DNA of 57,275 nt from DASZMJ01 sp035551935 (GTDB lineage Bacteria; Planctomycetota; Planctomycetia; Isosphaerales; Isosphaeraceae): NCBI GenBank assembly GCA_035551935.1, contig DASZMJ010000411.1, forward strand, positions 1 to 57,275. Reading direction: 5' to 3'. Positions 19,464 to 28,558 of the stretch are shown one piece after another (the stretch's first letter is position 1; every line of letters starts with the position of its first letter). The notes beneath the pieces are model-generated. The model saw nothing but the letters and a program-made list of their open reading frames with translations, searched no databases and was not told the origin of the DNA. Position numbers and translations under genes: made by a program.

Positions 19464-20272
19464 GGCGCGTGGACCGTTCGCTCCTCGAAGGGTACGCCGC
19501 GTGGACCGGTCCTTGCGTGCCCCGTTCCCGCAGGAGTCGTCACCCAGGCGCGGGCCGTCCGCAACATGCGGAGGAGACGCAACCGGCCGCGCCAGCGGCC
19601 GGAGATGAGGCCGCGGAGGGTGCGTCGCGAGCGCAGGTAGAAGGCATCGACGCGGGGTAAAGCGAAAACGTCTTCCTCGCTGGAAGCGACGTCGAGCCGC
19701 GTGCCGAGCGCCGCGACGTAGTGTCGCGCGGCGGCGCGGCGGACCCGGGCCGGGGCGATGCCGTAGGGGTAGGCGAAGAGGGGGCAGGGGGTGCCGAGGC
19801 GGTCTTCGATCTCCTTCCGTGCGTCGCGCAGCTCGGCCTCGAGCCGGGCGTCGTCGAGCCGGTCGAGCCGGAGGTGGGACATCGTGTGGGCGCCGAAGCG
19901 GAGGCCGGCCGAGGCGAGCGCGGGGAGGTCGGACCAGGCGAGCAAGGGGGAGCGCGGGATCGACCGGGGCTGATCGGGCCAGGCGTTGTCCAGGCCCATG
20001 CGGCCGGCGACGAGGAAGACGGTCGCGGGCCAATCGTAGCGGGCGAGGAAGTCGGCCGCGCGCGCGACCGAGGCGAGGCCGTCGTCGAACGTGAGGGCGA
20101 AGGCGCGATCGACCTCGGGCCGGCCGCGGGCGATCCAGTCGCCGAGGTCGATGGCGCGGAGGCCGGCGCCGTGGAGCGCGGCCATCGTCGCCGCGAAGTG
20201 GGCGGGGTCGGTCGCGATGACGCTCCCGGAGGCGTCGATCGCGTGGTAATTCAGGATCGGCAGGGCGCTCAC
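19460..20272 (-). CDS. Polysaccharide deacetylase (CE4/NodB)
   Basis: This 270-residue protein has the CE4 motif TFDDG at 61-65 with the catalytic and metal Asp residues, and metal ligands His129 and His133 (GAHTMSHL). The catalytic-arm motif FAYPYG follows. It starts ILNYHAID, typical of the family. No signal peptide is visible, so it may act on an intracellular lipid-linked glycan. The GTG at 20272 overlaps the preceding stop as GTGA and is preferred to longer frames. It likely removes N-acetyl groups from the polymer. Confidence 0.88.
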   Translation of the reverse strand: MSALPILNYHAIDASGSVIATDPAHFAATMAALHGAGLRAIDLGDWIARGRPEVDRAFALTFDDGLASVARAADFLARYDWPATVFLVAGRMGLDNAWPDQPRSIPRSPLLAWSDLPALASAGLRFGAHTMSHLRLDRLDDARLEAELRDARKEIEDRLGTPCPLFAYPYGIAPARVRRAAARHYVAALGTRLDVASSEEDVFALPRVDAFYLRSRRTLRGLISGRWRGRLRLLRMLRTARAWVTTPAGTGHARTGPRGVPFEERTVHAP

Positions 20273-21348
20273 GCGGCCTCCTTGCCGGCCGTGCGGGGCG
20301 TCGCGACGGGCTTCGGGGGCGGGGCGAGCACGACCTCGCGCCCCGAGCGCGCCGCCTCGTAGACGGCGGCCACCATTTCCGCGGCGCGGAGGCCGTCGAG
20401 GCCGTCCCCGCCGCGGGCGTCGGTCGAAGGCATCGCGAACGACTCGACCTCGGCGATCAACGAGCCCTCGCAACCGGATCGGAGCCGGCCGATCCGTTCA
20501 TGAACTCGTTCCTGGATGTAGCGGCGCCGCAGCCGCCGGCCGTCGGCCAGGACCCCGGACAACCCCCAGGGGGCCGTCTCGACGCGGAGGAAGCCGGCGG
20601 CGCCGCGCACGTCGAGCGTGAGGTAGCCGGCCTCGAGCTCCCAGCTCGACCGCAGTTCGGCGACCCGGCCGTCGGCGGTCCGGAGGAGGGCGAACGCCTC
20701 GGACTCGCAGACCGGCCCGGCGGCGCCGTGGCGGAGGACCCCCTGGGCGGCGACGACCTCGCCGAGCAGGAGGCGGATCAGGTCGCAGGCGTGCGGGCCG
20801 TTGTCGATCAACGTGCCGCCGCCGGAGCGCTCCGAGTCGGCGTGCCAGCTCCGGAGGAAGTCGGCCGGGGCCCGGTGGCCGATCTGGGCGCGGACGCTCA
20901 CGATCGGCCCGATCGCGCCGCGGCGGGCGAGATCGAGCGCGGCGGCGATCGGCGGATAGAAGCGGTGGTTGAGGCCGGTGGCCAGCCGCAGCCGCGCCGC
21001 CGCGGCGCGCGCGACGAGGGCACGGGCCTCGGCCGGCGCGATCGTCAGAGGCTTCTCGCAGAGGACGTGCTTGCCCGCCGCCAGCGCCCGCCGCGCCAGC
21101 TCGGCGTGGTCCGCGTGCGGCGTCGCGACGACGACGGCGCCCGCCTTCGGGTCGGCCATCGCGTCGTCGAGGTCGTCGATCGCGGCCGTCCCCAGCCGCC
21201 GCGCCACGGCGTCGGCGACGTCGCGGTCGCGGTCGACCACGCCCGCGAGCCGGCACCCCCGCGCCGCCACGATCGCCGCCGCCCGCCGCGCCCCGAAGGA
21301 CCCGACGCCCACGACCACGATCCCCAGGTCACCGTCCCGTTCAGCCAT
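20269..21348 (-). CDS. Gfo/Idh/MocA family oxidoreductase
   Basis: This 359-residue NAD(P)-dependent sugar dehydrogenase has the Rossmann motif VVVGVGSFGARR at 11-22 and the conserved CEKPL (EKP at 98-100). The active-site stretch GGGTLIDNGPHACDLI carries the usual Asp and His. In a glycan cluster it is likely to oxidise a nucleotide sugar, for example as a step to amino or deoxy sugars. The ATG at 21348 has GGAGGG just upstream. A 49-bp gap with a small palindrome separates it from the preceding GT2. Confidence 0.87.
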   Translation of the reverse strand: MAERDGDLGIVVVGVGSFGARRAAAIVAARGCRLAGVVDRDRDVADAVARRLGTAAIDDLDDAMADPKAGAVVVATPHADHAELARRALAAGKHVLCEKPLTIAPAEARALVARAAAARLRLATGLNHRFYPPIAAALDLARRGAIGPIVSVRAQIGHRAPADFLRSWHADSERSGGGTLIDNGPHACDLIRLLLGEVVAAQGVLRHGAAGPVCESEAFALLRTADGRVAELRSSWELEAGYLTLDVRGAAGFLRVETAPWGLSGVLADGRRLRRRYIQERVHERIGRLRSGCEGSLIAEVESFAMPSTDARGGDGLDGLRAAEMVAAVYEAARSGREVVLAPPPKPVATPRTAGKEAA

Positions 21349-21381
21349 CCCGACCCTCCGGACCGACATTCCTACGAATTC

Positions 21382-21395
21382 TCTCAAATTTGAGA
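21382..21395. repeat. 14-bp AT-rich perfect palindrome
   Basis: TCTCAAATTTGAGA stands out in a very GC-rich operon and lies in its longest internal gap. The flanking AAATTTGAGATTTCAAATT string resembles widespread AT-rich interspersed repeats. It may be a repeat relic or a binding site. Confidence 0.5.
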
Positions 21396-21397
21396 TT

Positions 21398-22282
21398 TCA
21401 AATTGGAAAATCTGTAGACTCTTCCCAGGTTCCCGCCAGTTCGCCGAGCGCCCAGGTCGTCGCCAGCAGGCCGAGGGCGGGCATCGCGGCGGCCCAGGGC
21501 GCGACGGGCAGTCGACGGCGTCGGAGCGCGGCGAGGGCGCGGGCGACGAGCAACGGCGGTATCAGCGGGGCGGCGGCCGTACGGGCGAGTCGATGGGCCG
21601 GCCCGCGGCCGAGCGACCGCGAGGCGCCGAAGCGGCGGGCATGCCTCAATCTCTGTCGGAGCAACGGGGCGAGCCCGGTCCCGCCGACGAACTCGACGAC
21701 GGCCCCGGGGGCGATCGCGGTCGTCGCGCCGCGGTCGCGGAGGGCGCGGAGGATCGGGACCTCCCAGAACCCGTCGGCCCAGAGCGCCTCGAGGCCGACG
21801 AGCCGGTCGCGGCGATACAACGAATTGTCGCCGGGCGGGTCGATCGCTCCGGTGACCGGGGGCAGGGCACGGGCGAAGCGCTGCAGGAAGGTCGCGCGGC
21901 CGATCGTGTCGAGCCCGGGCCCGGGGGCGATCGGCCCGCCGACGGCCGCGGCGCCGCTCGCGTCGAGCGTCGCGAGCAGGGCCGAGAGCCAGCCGGGGCG
22001 GGGGACCATCTGCGCGGTCGTGAACGCGACGAGGGGAGCCGAAATCGCCCGGAGGCCGTCGCGCCAGAGCTCGGGCGTCAACAGGCCGGGGGCCCTGCGC
22101 TCGACGCGGACGCCGGGGACGAGCGATTCGACGAACTCGGCGGTCCCGTCGCGCGAGGCGTCGACGACGACGACCTCGCCCCGGCCGGCGACCTCGGCGC
22201 GGACGCGGTCGAGGCTGGCGGCGATCGTCGCGCGGGCGTCGATCGCCGCGACCACGACGGCGACGGCGGGTTGGCTCGTCAT
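21398..22282 (-). CDS. GT2 family glycosyltransferase
   Basis: This 294-residue GT-A enzyme starts VAVVVAAIDARATIAASL. It has VVVVDASRDGT in place of the usual DDxSxDGT and ends with a hydrophobic segment near 255-280 that could anchor it in the membrane. GDNSLYRRDRL followed by WEVPILRAL matches the acceptor region. The metal-binding DxD is not obvious; the expected site reads FTTAQM, so catalysis may be atypical. The ATG overlaps the DUF362 stop as ATGA. Confidence 0.75.
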   Translation of the reverse strand: MTSQPAVAVVVAAIDARATIAASLDRVRAEVAGRGEVVVVDASRDGTAEFVESLVPGVRVERRAPGLLTPELWRDGLRAISAPLVAFTTAQMVPRPGWLSALLATLDASGAAAVGGPIAPGPGLDTIGRATFLQRFARALPPVTGAIDPPGDNSLYRRDRLVGLEALWADGFWEVPILRALRDRGATTAIAPGAVVEFVGGTGLAPLLRQRLRHARRFGASRSLGRGPAHRLARTAAAPLIPPLLVARALAALRRRRLPVAPWAAAMPALGLLATTWALGELAGTWEESTDFPI

Positions 22283-23418
22283 CGCGTGCGGACTCCCGTG
22301 CGCCTCGGGGCATGGGGCGGGCGGACGGCCGGTGTGGGCGCGAGGTCCGCGACCCGGGCCGCGTGGTCGAGGATCGCCTGGTGAGAATGCGGCACGAACC
22401 GGCGCCGGACGGCCGCGATCGGGTCACCGACGACCCGGATCGCGTCGAGGTCCGCGAGGCCGAGTCCCGCGGCCTCGGCCATCGCGAGGTGGGCGATCGT
22501 GCGCGGGTCGAAGCCCATGACGGCCGCCGCGACCGAATCGACGGCGACCGGGTCGGTCCCCGCGATCGCGACTCCCAGGGGGATCGGCGCCCCGTGCTTC
22601 GGCCCTTCGCGGTGCATGCCGACGAAGCCGTCGATGACCGACACGTGCGGCCCGACCTTCGCCGTCAAGGCGACGAGGTTCCGGTGCAGCACCGCGGTCG
22701 ATTTCAGGAACCCGACCTCCCGCTCCGAGAGCCTCTCCCAGCCGTCGGGCCGGTCGAGCCCACGCAGCGTGTTCCGCAGGCGCTTGACGCGCCCCAACAG
22801 CCGGGTGATCCACTCGATGACCCAGGTGTCTTGCTTGAGCACATTAATCGCTCGTTTCCGCCAACCGTCGTAGCCGTTGCCGCCCGAGGCGTGGCCGTGC
22901 ATCATCACGCGGTCGTCGGGATGGATACTGGAGAGCATATTCTTGATCGAGAGCGTGATCCCGGAGATCACGTGGGTCTTCGGTAATGCGAGCGAGACGC
23001 GGCAGGCGGACCGTGCGACCGTCGCCGAGACGCGGGCGGTCCGGGGCGTGCCGTCGAGCCCGAGCAATTCGACCGATTCCCAGGCGCGCTCGCGCGTGTT
23101 GAGGTCGAGGAAGCGGACGGGGCGGCCGAGCGCCTCGCGACGGTGGCCGAAGCGGTCGAAGCCGGCGTCGGCGTCGCTCGCGCCCTCGGCGACGACGGCC
23201 GACTCGGCGCCGGCGGCGAAGACGGCGTCGAGCGTCGCCGAGAGCGCGTCGGCGTGCGTCGAGGCGAGCGGGCGGCGGTGGCTGACGAGGTTCGGCTTGA
23301 TGAGCACCTCGCGCGCGACGCGATCGCGGAGGTCGCCGGCAATCAGGGTCAGGGCCTGCGCCAGGTTCGACCGCCGCGTGTCCCCCCCGACCACGGCCAC
23401 GGTCACTTGCCGGTCCAT
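22279..23418 (-). CDS. DUF362 domain-containing protein
   Basis: This 379-residue protein matches DUF362: VLIKPNLVS near the start, VSLALPKTHVISGITLSIKNM in the middle and GTDPVAVDSVAAAVMGFDP near the end. The domain is often fused to or next to ferredoxin modules, but here there is no 4Fe-4S cysteine cluster. The function is unknown. It overlaps the upstream GT2 by 16 bp and the downstream GT2 by ATGA, so it belongs to the glycan operon. It has no signal peptide or membrane segment. Confidence 0.85.
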   Translation of the reverse strand: MDRQVTVAVVGGDTRRSNLAQALTLIAGDLRDRVAREVLIKPNLVSHRRPLASTHADALSATLDAVFAAGAESAVVAEGASDADAGFDRFGHRREALGRPVRFLDLNTRERAWESVELLGLDGTPRTARVSATVARSACRVSLALPKTHVISGITLSIKNMLSSIHPDDRVMMHGHASGGNGYDGWRKRAINVLKQDTWVIEWITRLLGRVKRLRNTLRGLDRPDGWERLSEREVGFLKSTAVLHRNLVALTAKVGPHVSVIDGFVGMHREGPKHGAPIPLGVAIAGTDPVAVDSVAAAVMGFDPRTIAHLAMAEAAGLGLADLDAIRVVGDPIAAVRRRFVPHSHQAILDHAARVADLAPTPAVRPPHAPRRTGVRTR

Positions 23419-24551
23419 CGGGTCGGCCTCCGCGGTCGGGTGCTGTTGGGCCGGGGCAGGGCGGCCGTCGCGCGCTCGACGAGCCTCGGCGCCGGCACGA
23501 CGGGCCGCGCCATCGGCCGCCCCTGGGCGAGCCAGATCGCCATGGCGAGCAGGACCGAGACGCCGCAACACAGGTAATACACCTGGTGCAACGGCACGGC
23601 CGCCATGGCCAGTCGCCAGCCGCCTTTCTGGGCGAGGAACCGGAAGAACTGCCGGTTCAGCGCCACGTTCGCGGCGACGCTCGAGGCCGCGACGGCCAGG
23701 AGCCAGGGCGACCAGATCGCCGCGACGATCGCGAGTAGGGTCACGCCCGTCAGGGCGACGCAGAGCCGCTGCGACCGGCTGACGTTGAGGTCGGCCTCGG
23801 CGACGCCGGAGCGGAGCATCAGGAGCGTCCAGGGGACGCCGCGGCGGAAGATGTCGGTGCGGACGACCTCGGCGAGCGTCCAGCGCTTCAGGTGGGTGGC
23901 CTGGACGTCGCGCGCCAGGACGATCCGATGGCCGTCGCGGGTCAGGCGATAGCCGAGTTCGATGTCCTCGATCGCGGGTCGACGATAGAGGAGGGGGTCG
24001 AAGCCGCCGTGGTCGAGGAAGACCGCGCGGCGGATGGCGCCGCAGCCGGTCCAGAAGGTGTGGACGGGTCGGGCGTCGTCGCAAAAGGTGCCCTGCTGGT
24101 GGGTGAAGTGGTGGAGGAGGTTGCGGAACCGGCTGACGAGGCCGGGGGCGTCGGGTGCATCGTCGTAGGAGCCGAAGAGGGCGACGAGGCCGGGGTCGGC
24201 GTCGAACCGGGCGAGGGCCTTCTCGATCGCGTCGGGGTGGAGGACGACGTCGGCGTCGAGGAAGAAGACGAGCGGGGCGGTCGCGACCCGGGCCCCGGCG
24301 TTGCGGGCGGCGGCCGGGCCGAGCGGCCTGGGGTGGCGGAGCACGACGGCGCCGAACCCGGCGGCGACGGCCGCCGAGTCGTCGGTCGAGCCGTCGTCGA
24401 CGACGATCAGCTCGACGTCGGCCCGGCCCGAGTCGCGGAGCCCCCGGAGGCAGCGCCGGAGGGCCGCCGACCCGTCTCGGACGGGGACGACGACCGACAG
24501 CGGCGGCCTCCGGGGCCCCGGGCATGCCGGACCGGCGGGGAAATCATCCAT
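23403..24551 (-). CDS. GT2 glycosyltransferase with C-terminal membrane helices
   Basis: This 382-residue protein starts LSVVVPVRDGSAALRRCL and has VVDDGSTDDS, FLDADVVL (the DxD metal site) and the acceptor ED motif AIEDIELGYR. Three or four hydrophobic segments fill the last 120 residues, as in membrane GT2 enzymes. It is the first gene of the polysaccharide operon. The ATG at 24551 is chosen because the longer frame upstream is low-complexity. No strong Shine-Dalgarno is seen. Confidence 0.87.
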   Translation of the reverse strand: MDDFPAGPACPGPRRPPLSVVVPVRDGSAALRRCLRGLRDSGRADVELIVVDDGSTDDSAAVAAGFGAVVLRHPRPLGPAAARNAGARVATAPLVFFLDADVVLHPDAIEKALARFDADPGLVALFGSYDDAPDAPGLVSRFRNLLHHFTHQQGTFCDDARPVHTFWTGCGAIRRAVFLDHGGFDPLLYRRPAIEDIELGYRLTRDGHRIVLARDVQATHLKRWTLAEVVRTDIFRRGVPWTLLMLRSGVAEADLNVSRSQRLCVALTGVTLLAIVAAIWSPWLLAVAASSVAANVALNRQFFRFLAQKGGWRLAMAAVPLHQVYYLCCGVSVLLAMAIWLAQGRPMARPVVPAPRLVERATAALPRPNSTRPRRPTRWTGK

Positions 24552-24765
24552 GACCTGCCCTCGCCCGTCGAACCGCCTCGGGCCGGAATGCGCCCCCGTC
24601 CTTGGGGCCGCCCGAACCCTCGGCCGTGGCCGCCGGTCTCCCCCGCGCGACGCGGGCCGTCGTGGTCCCGGCTCCGGCTGCGATCGCAAGCTGACGGCCC
24701 CGCCACCCGGACGCGCCCGGCGGTCGCGGCGTGCGGCGGGACTCTAGCCGGAAGTCGCCGCGGTG

Positions 24766-26034
24766 TCAACGCGGGGTGGCCTTGGTCTCGGCGTCGGCCT
24801 GCTCGATGGCGCGGTCCGCCGTCGGGCTGCGCACCTCCTCGCGCTTCGTGCTGAGGATCGGCCGCTCCGGCTTCGGCTCGGGCTCGGTGGGCACGAGGAC
24901 ACGGGTGACGATGTACTTGCGGTTCAGGAACTTCGAGACCTCCAGCGCCAGCGGGCCGGGCGCGAGGGCCTCGATGCTCCCCTCGATGAAGCCGAGGTCC
25001 GCCAGGTCCACGAACCCGCGCCGCGAGATGACGACCTGGCGGGCCGCCAGTGCCAGGTCGTCGATGCCGGCCCTGGAACAGGCCTCGGAGAACTGGAGCA
25101 GGAGGGAGTCGGCGACGAACGTGTGCTCGCCGGAGTCGAGCTGGCCCCAGCAGGGCTGGGACATCCGCAGCGCGAGCATGTGGTCGAGCATGGCGCGGCT
25201 GGGGCCCTGGTACGCCTGGACGAGCATCGGGTCGTGCCGTCGGGCCCGGGCCAGGTGGGCCTCGATCGTCTCGATCCGGGCCGCCTTGGCCTTGCGGTCC
25301 TTCTCGGCGAGGGCGCGGAGCCGCAGGACCTGCGCGAGCTCGTAGTGCGCGCGGGCGTTGTTCGGCCAGGTCGCCAGGGCGGCCTCGAAGCGGCGGATCG
25401 CCTCGTCGTCCTCCTTCGCCTCGGCGGCCTGGACGCCCGACTCGGCCGCCAGGTCGGCGTCCTCGAGGACGGCGTCGCAGAGCGTCTCGAGCGCGTCGAA
25501 GGCGTCGCGCATCCACCGCGGCACGCCCTTGCGCTGGCGGGCCAGGAGCAGGAATTGCCGCGCGCGGGTCACCTCGCCGGCGCCGAGGAGGATGCCGACG
25601 TGCAACGACATCCACCCCGGGTCGCCGGGCCGGACCTCGTACTGCGCGCGGAGGAAGTTCGGGTTGCGGGTGACGAGGGCGTCGAGGTCGATCGCCGGCC
25701 ACGACCCGGCCTCGGCGGAAGTGTCGAGCGCCTTGGTCGCCTCGCGGTAGTCGCGGGCGAAGGCGCGCAGGCCCGGGAACCGGCGCTCGTCGCTGGACTC
25801 GAGGTTCTTGACGACGTACTCGGCCACCTTCCAGCCGTATCGCCGCGCCGCGGCGAGGCGGGCCTCGGGTGTCTTCGCCAGAGCCGGCCCGACGGCCTTG
25901 GCGCCGACCGGCTCGGTTGCCTTCGCGGCGTCCTGCGCGACCGCGGCGTCGGGCGGCTCGGCGGCCGGGCCCGGCTTGGTGTCGGCCGGCGCGATCCCCG
26001 CGAGGATCGCGAACAACGTGACGATCTGTCCCAT
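24766..26034 (-). CDS. Secreted TPR-like protein, unknown function
   Basis: This 422-residue protein has an N-terminal hydrophobic stretch GQIVTLFAILAGIA typical of a signal peptide, then an Ala/Pro-rich linker. A helical body follows with TPR-like pairs, such as DDEAIRRFEAALATWPNNARAHYELAQVL. The C-terminus is charged and Pro-rich. The ATG at 26034 has AAGGAGGGG directly upstream. It lies 214 bp before the polysaccharide operon on the same strand and could be its upstream neighbour, but the gap is large enough for a separate promoter. Confidence 0.7.
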   Translation of the reverse strand: MGQIVTLFAILAGIAPADTKPGPAAEPPDAAVAQDAAKATEPVGAKAVGPALAKTPEARLAAARRYGWKVAEYVVKNLESSDERRFPGLRAFARDYREATKALDTSAEAGSWPAIDLDALVTRNPNFLRAQYEVRPGDPGWMSLHVGILLGAGEVTRARQFLLLARQRKGVPRWMRDAFDALETLCDAVLEDADLAAESGVQAAEAKEDDEAIRRFEAALATWPNNARAHYELAQVLRLRALAEKDRKAKAARIETIEAHLARARRHDPMLVQAYQGPSRAMLDHMLALRMSQPCWGQLDSGEHTFVADSLLLQFSEACSRAGIDDLALAARQVVISRRGFVDLADLGFIEGSIEALAPGPLALEVSKFLNRKYIVTRVLVPTEPEPKPERPILSTKREEVRSPTADRAIEQADAETKATPR

Positions 26035-26255
26035 GATCCCCTCCTTGAGACCTCGGGAGGCCGCCGCGCCCTTTCCGTCCCGGCGCACGGCGGCGAACGG
26101 GATTGGATGTCAGAGTTGCCCCGTGTTGTCAAGCCCGACCGGGCCGCCGGACCGCGCCGACTTGGCGCGACGGCCGATCGTAGACTAGAACGTGTCCAGG
26201 GGATGCTTCCGCGCAACCCGATCCGAATCGACCCGTTCCGGGGGCGAGGACTGCC

Positions 26256-27062
26256 GTGCCCGACGCAACGACGACCGATGCCCGGCCCGTGCCCGACCAG
26301 AAACTCCTGATCTCCCTGGCCACCTACAACGAGCGCGAGAACCTCGCCGGGCTGGTCGAGGAGATCCGCGGGGTCGTCCCGACCGCGCACATCCTGGTCA
26401 TCGACGACAACTCGCCCGACGGCACCGGCGCGTTGGCCGACGAGCTGGCCGGCCGCCTGCCCGACATCCACGTCCTCCACCGGGCGGGCAAGCTCGGCCT
26501 GGGGACGGCGGTCCTGGCCGGGATGCGGTACGCCATCGACCACGGCTTCGACCTCTTCCTGAACCTCGACGCCGACGGCAGCCACCCCCCCCGCTTCATC
26601 CCCGCGCTGGTCGCCGGCATGGCCGACCACGACGTGATGATCGGCTCGCGCTACATCCCCGGCGGCGGCGTCGAGGGGGGGTTCAACCTCAAGCGGAAGT
26701 TCATGAGCAGCGGGATCAACTGGTACGCCCGGCTCCTCCTGGGCCTCAAGACCAAGGACAACAGCGGCTCGTTCCGCTGCTACCGCGTCTCGAAGCTCGC
26801 GGAGATGGACTTCGACCGCATCCGCTCGCGCGGATATTCGTTCATGGAAGAGGTGCTCTACTGGTGCAAGGTGGTCGGCTGTCGGTTCGGCGAGACCCCG
26901 ATCATCTTCGAGGACCGCCGCGGGGGGGTCTCGAAGATCAACAAGGGCGAGGCGATCAAGGCGCTCCAGATCATCCTCGCGCTCGGTGTCGACCGGGCCC
27001 TCGGTCGGGCGGGGCGGCCCGCGCCGAAGAAGCCGGCCGAGTCGGAGCCGGCCCGCGTCTGA
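26256..27062 (+). CDS. Polyprenol monophosphomannose synthase-like GT2
   Basis: This 268-residue GT2 enzyme follows the Dpm1/Ppm1 pattern: ISLATYNERENLAGLV, LVIDDNSPDGTG, GLGTAVLAGM, LNLDADGSHPP (DxD) and IGSRYIPGGGVEG. It has no C-terminal membrane domain. It should make dolichyl/polyprenyl-phosphate mannose (or glucose), the donor used by GT39 and GT87 membrane enzymes; both types are encoded in this window. The start is GTG with GAGGA 6 nt upstream. It is divergent from the TPR gene. Confidence 0.9.
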   Translation: MPDATTTDARPVPDQKLLISLATYNERENLAGLVEEIRGVVPTAHILVIDDNSPDGTGALADELAGRLPDIHVLHRAGKLGLGTAVLAGMRYAIDHGFDLFLNLDADGSHPPRFIPALVAGMADHDVMIGSRYIPGGGVEGGFNLKRKFMSSGINWYARLLLGLKTKDNSGSFRCYRVSKLAEMDFDRIRSRGYSFMEEVLYWCKVVGCRFGETPIIFEDRRGGVSKINKGEAIKALQIILALGVDRALGRAGRPAPKKPAESEPARV

Positions 27063-27072
27063 CGCTTTTCGC

Positions 27073-28239
27073 CTACCTGGCCCGGCGCCTGACGGCATAC
27101 CCGTACGGAGTGGGCCAGCCCGGCTCCTGGCCGAGGGCGGCCTGGGCCTTGAGGGGCCAGTACGGCTCGCGGAGCAGCTCGCGGCCCAGGAACACGAGGT
27201 CGGCGTCGCCGGAGGTGATGACCTCGTTGGCGTGCTCCGGCTCGGTGATCAGGCCGACGGCCCCGGTCAAGACCCCGGCGTCGTCGCGGACCTGGCGCGC
27301 GAGCGGGACTTGAAACCCCTTGCCGACCGGGATTCGCGCCTTCGGCACCGCGCCGCCCGAGGAGACGTCGATCAGGTCCACGCCCAGCGACTTGAGTCGC
27401 TTCGACAGCTCGACGGACTGATCGATGTCCCAGCCGCCCTCCACCCAGTCGGTGCCCGAGATGCGGACGAACAGCGGCAACTCGGCCGGCCAGGTCGCTC
27501 GCAGTCGCTCGGCGACCCGGAGGAGCAGCCGCATCCGGTTCTCGAGAGAGCCACCGTATTCGTCGGTGCGGTGGTTGCTCAGCGGGGAGAGGAATTCGTG
27601 CAGGAGATAGCCGTGGGCCGAGTGGATCTCGACGACCTCGAATCCCGCCTCCAGGGCCCGCCGCGCGGCGGCGTCGAAGGCGTCGATGATGCCGTCGATC
27701 CCCGGCTCATCCAGGGGCACGGGGACCGGGTCGCCGTCGTTGAACGGGATCGGGCTGGGGCCGACGACGGTCCAGCCCCCCTCGGCGGGCGTCTTGAGGC
27801 TCGCGCCCCCCTTCCACGGCGGCTCGCAGCTCGCCTTGCGACCGGCGTGGGCCAGCTGGATGCCGACGACCGCGCCTTGCGACTTGACGAACCGCGCGAT
27901 CCGGGCCAAGGGCTCGACGTGCTCGTTGCCCCATAGGCCCATGTCGCCCGGCGAGATCCGGCCGTCGCGCGTGACCGCCGTCGCCTCGACGATCACCAGG
28001 GCCGCACCGCCGACGGCCCGGCTGCCGAGGTGGACGAAGTGCCAGTCGTTGGCGAACCCTTCCGTCGCGCTATACTGGCACATCGGCGACATCGCGATCC
28101 GGCTGCGGAGCGTGACCCCCCGGATCGTCAGCGGGCTCAGCAGGTCGGTCTCCGGCACCTCGCGGTCGTGTTCCGCGCCGGCCGTGCAGCCGTGGGGCGC
28201 GCGCGGTGTTGACTCGTGATCGGTCGTCCGTTCGCTCAT
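27073..28239 (-). CDS. NADH:flavin oxidoreductase, Old Yellow Enzyme (YqjM-like)
   Basis: This 388-residue FMN enzyme reduces activated C=C bonds with NAD(P)H. The YqjM-type features are SPMCQYSATEGFANDWH with the flavin-tuning Cys, QLAHAGRKAS, EIHSAHGYLLHEFLSP and RTDEYGGSLENR. The ATG at 28239 is chosen; the longer frame would run into the repeats at 28306-28400. It is convergent with the GT2 at 26256, with only 10 bp between the stops. Confidence 0.93.
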   Translation of the reverse strand: MSERTTDHESTPRAPHGCTAGAEHDREVPETDLLSPLTIRGVTLRSRIAMSPMCQYSATEGFANDWHFVHLGSRAVGGAALVIVEATAVTRDGRISPGDMGLWGNEHVEPLARIARFVKSQGAVVGIQLAHAGRKASCEPPWKGGASLKTPAEGGWTVVGPSPIPFNDGDPVPVPLDEPGIDGIIDAFDAAARRALEAGFEVVEIHSAHGYLLHEFLSPLSNHRTDEYGGSLENRMRLLLRVAERLRATWPAELPLFVRISGTDWVEGGWDIDQSVELSKRLKSLGVDLIDVSSGGAVPKARIPVGKGFQVPLARQVRDDAGVLTGAVGLITEPEHANEVITSGDADLVFLGRELLREPYWPLKAQAALGQEPGWPTPYGYAVRRRAR

Positions 28240-28305
28240 CGCGGGAGCCTCTCGTGCCGGTTCGGGGCGGATTGCTCGGAAAATGGCCCCCGAGTCGATC
28301 CTGGG

Positions 28306-28330
28306 TGGAGTGGAGTGGAGTGGAGTGGAG
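28306..28330. repeat. Pentanucleotide tandem repeat (TGGAG)5
   Basis: Five exact TGGAG units lie directly before the palindrome at 28336. They sit upstream of the Old Yellow Enzyme gene and could vary in number by slippage. Confidence 0.85.
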
Positions 28331-28335
28331 TGAGT

Positions 28336-28400
28336 GGGTGGCACGCCCTGCAAGGGCGTGGTCTGCGGGCCCGACCACGCCCTTGCAGGGCGTGCCACCC
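28336..28400. repeat. REP-like palindrome, copy 1
   Basis: Perfect 26-bp arms (28336-28361 and 28375-28400) start GGGTGGCACGCCCTGC and enclose a 13-nt loop. The right flank (to about 28453) is shared with copy 2 at 32734-32798: TTTTCA, GGTGAGGCCA and TGAGAGTGT occur in the same order. A third, slightly diverged copy is at 53870-53932. Confidence 0.88.
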
Positions 28401-28558
28401 GTTTTCATGGGGGTCTGGTGAGGCCAGGAATCGACTCCTGAGAGTGTCCGCGCCCATGATCGCCCAGCCGGCAACTCCCGCGCCTCCTCGCGGCCGACGC
28501 CGCCGCGCGTTAGGCTGGAGGGGGCTTCGGGAATGGATCAACGGGAGCCCTCCTCGCG

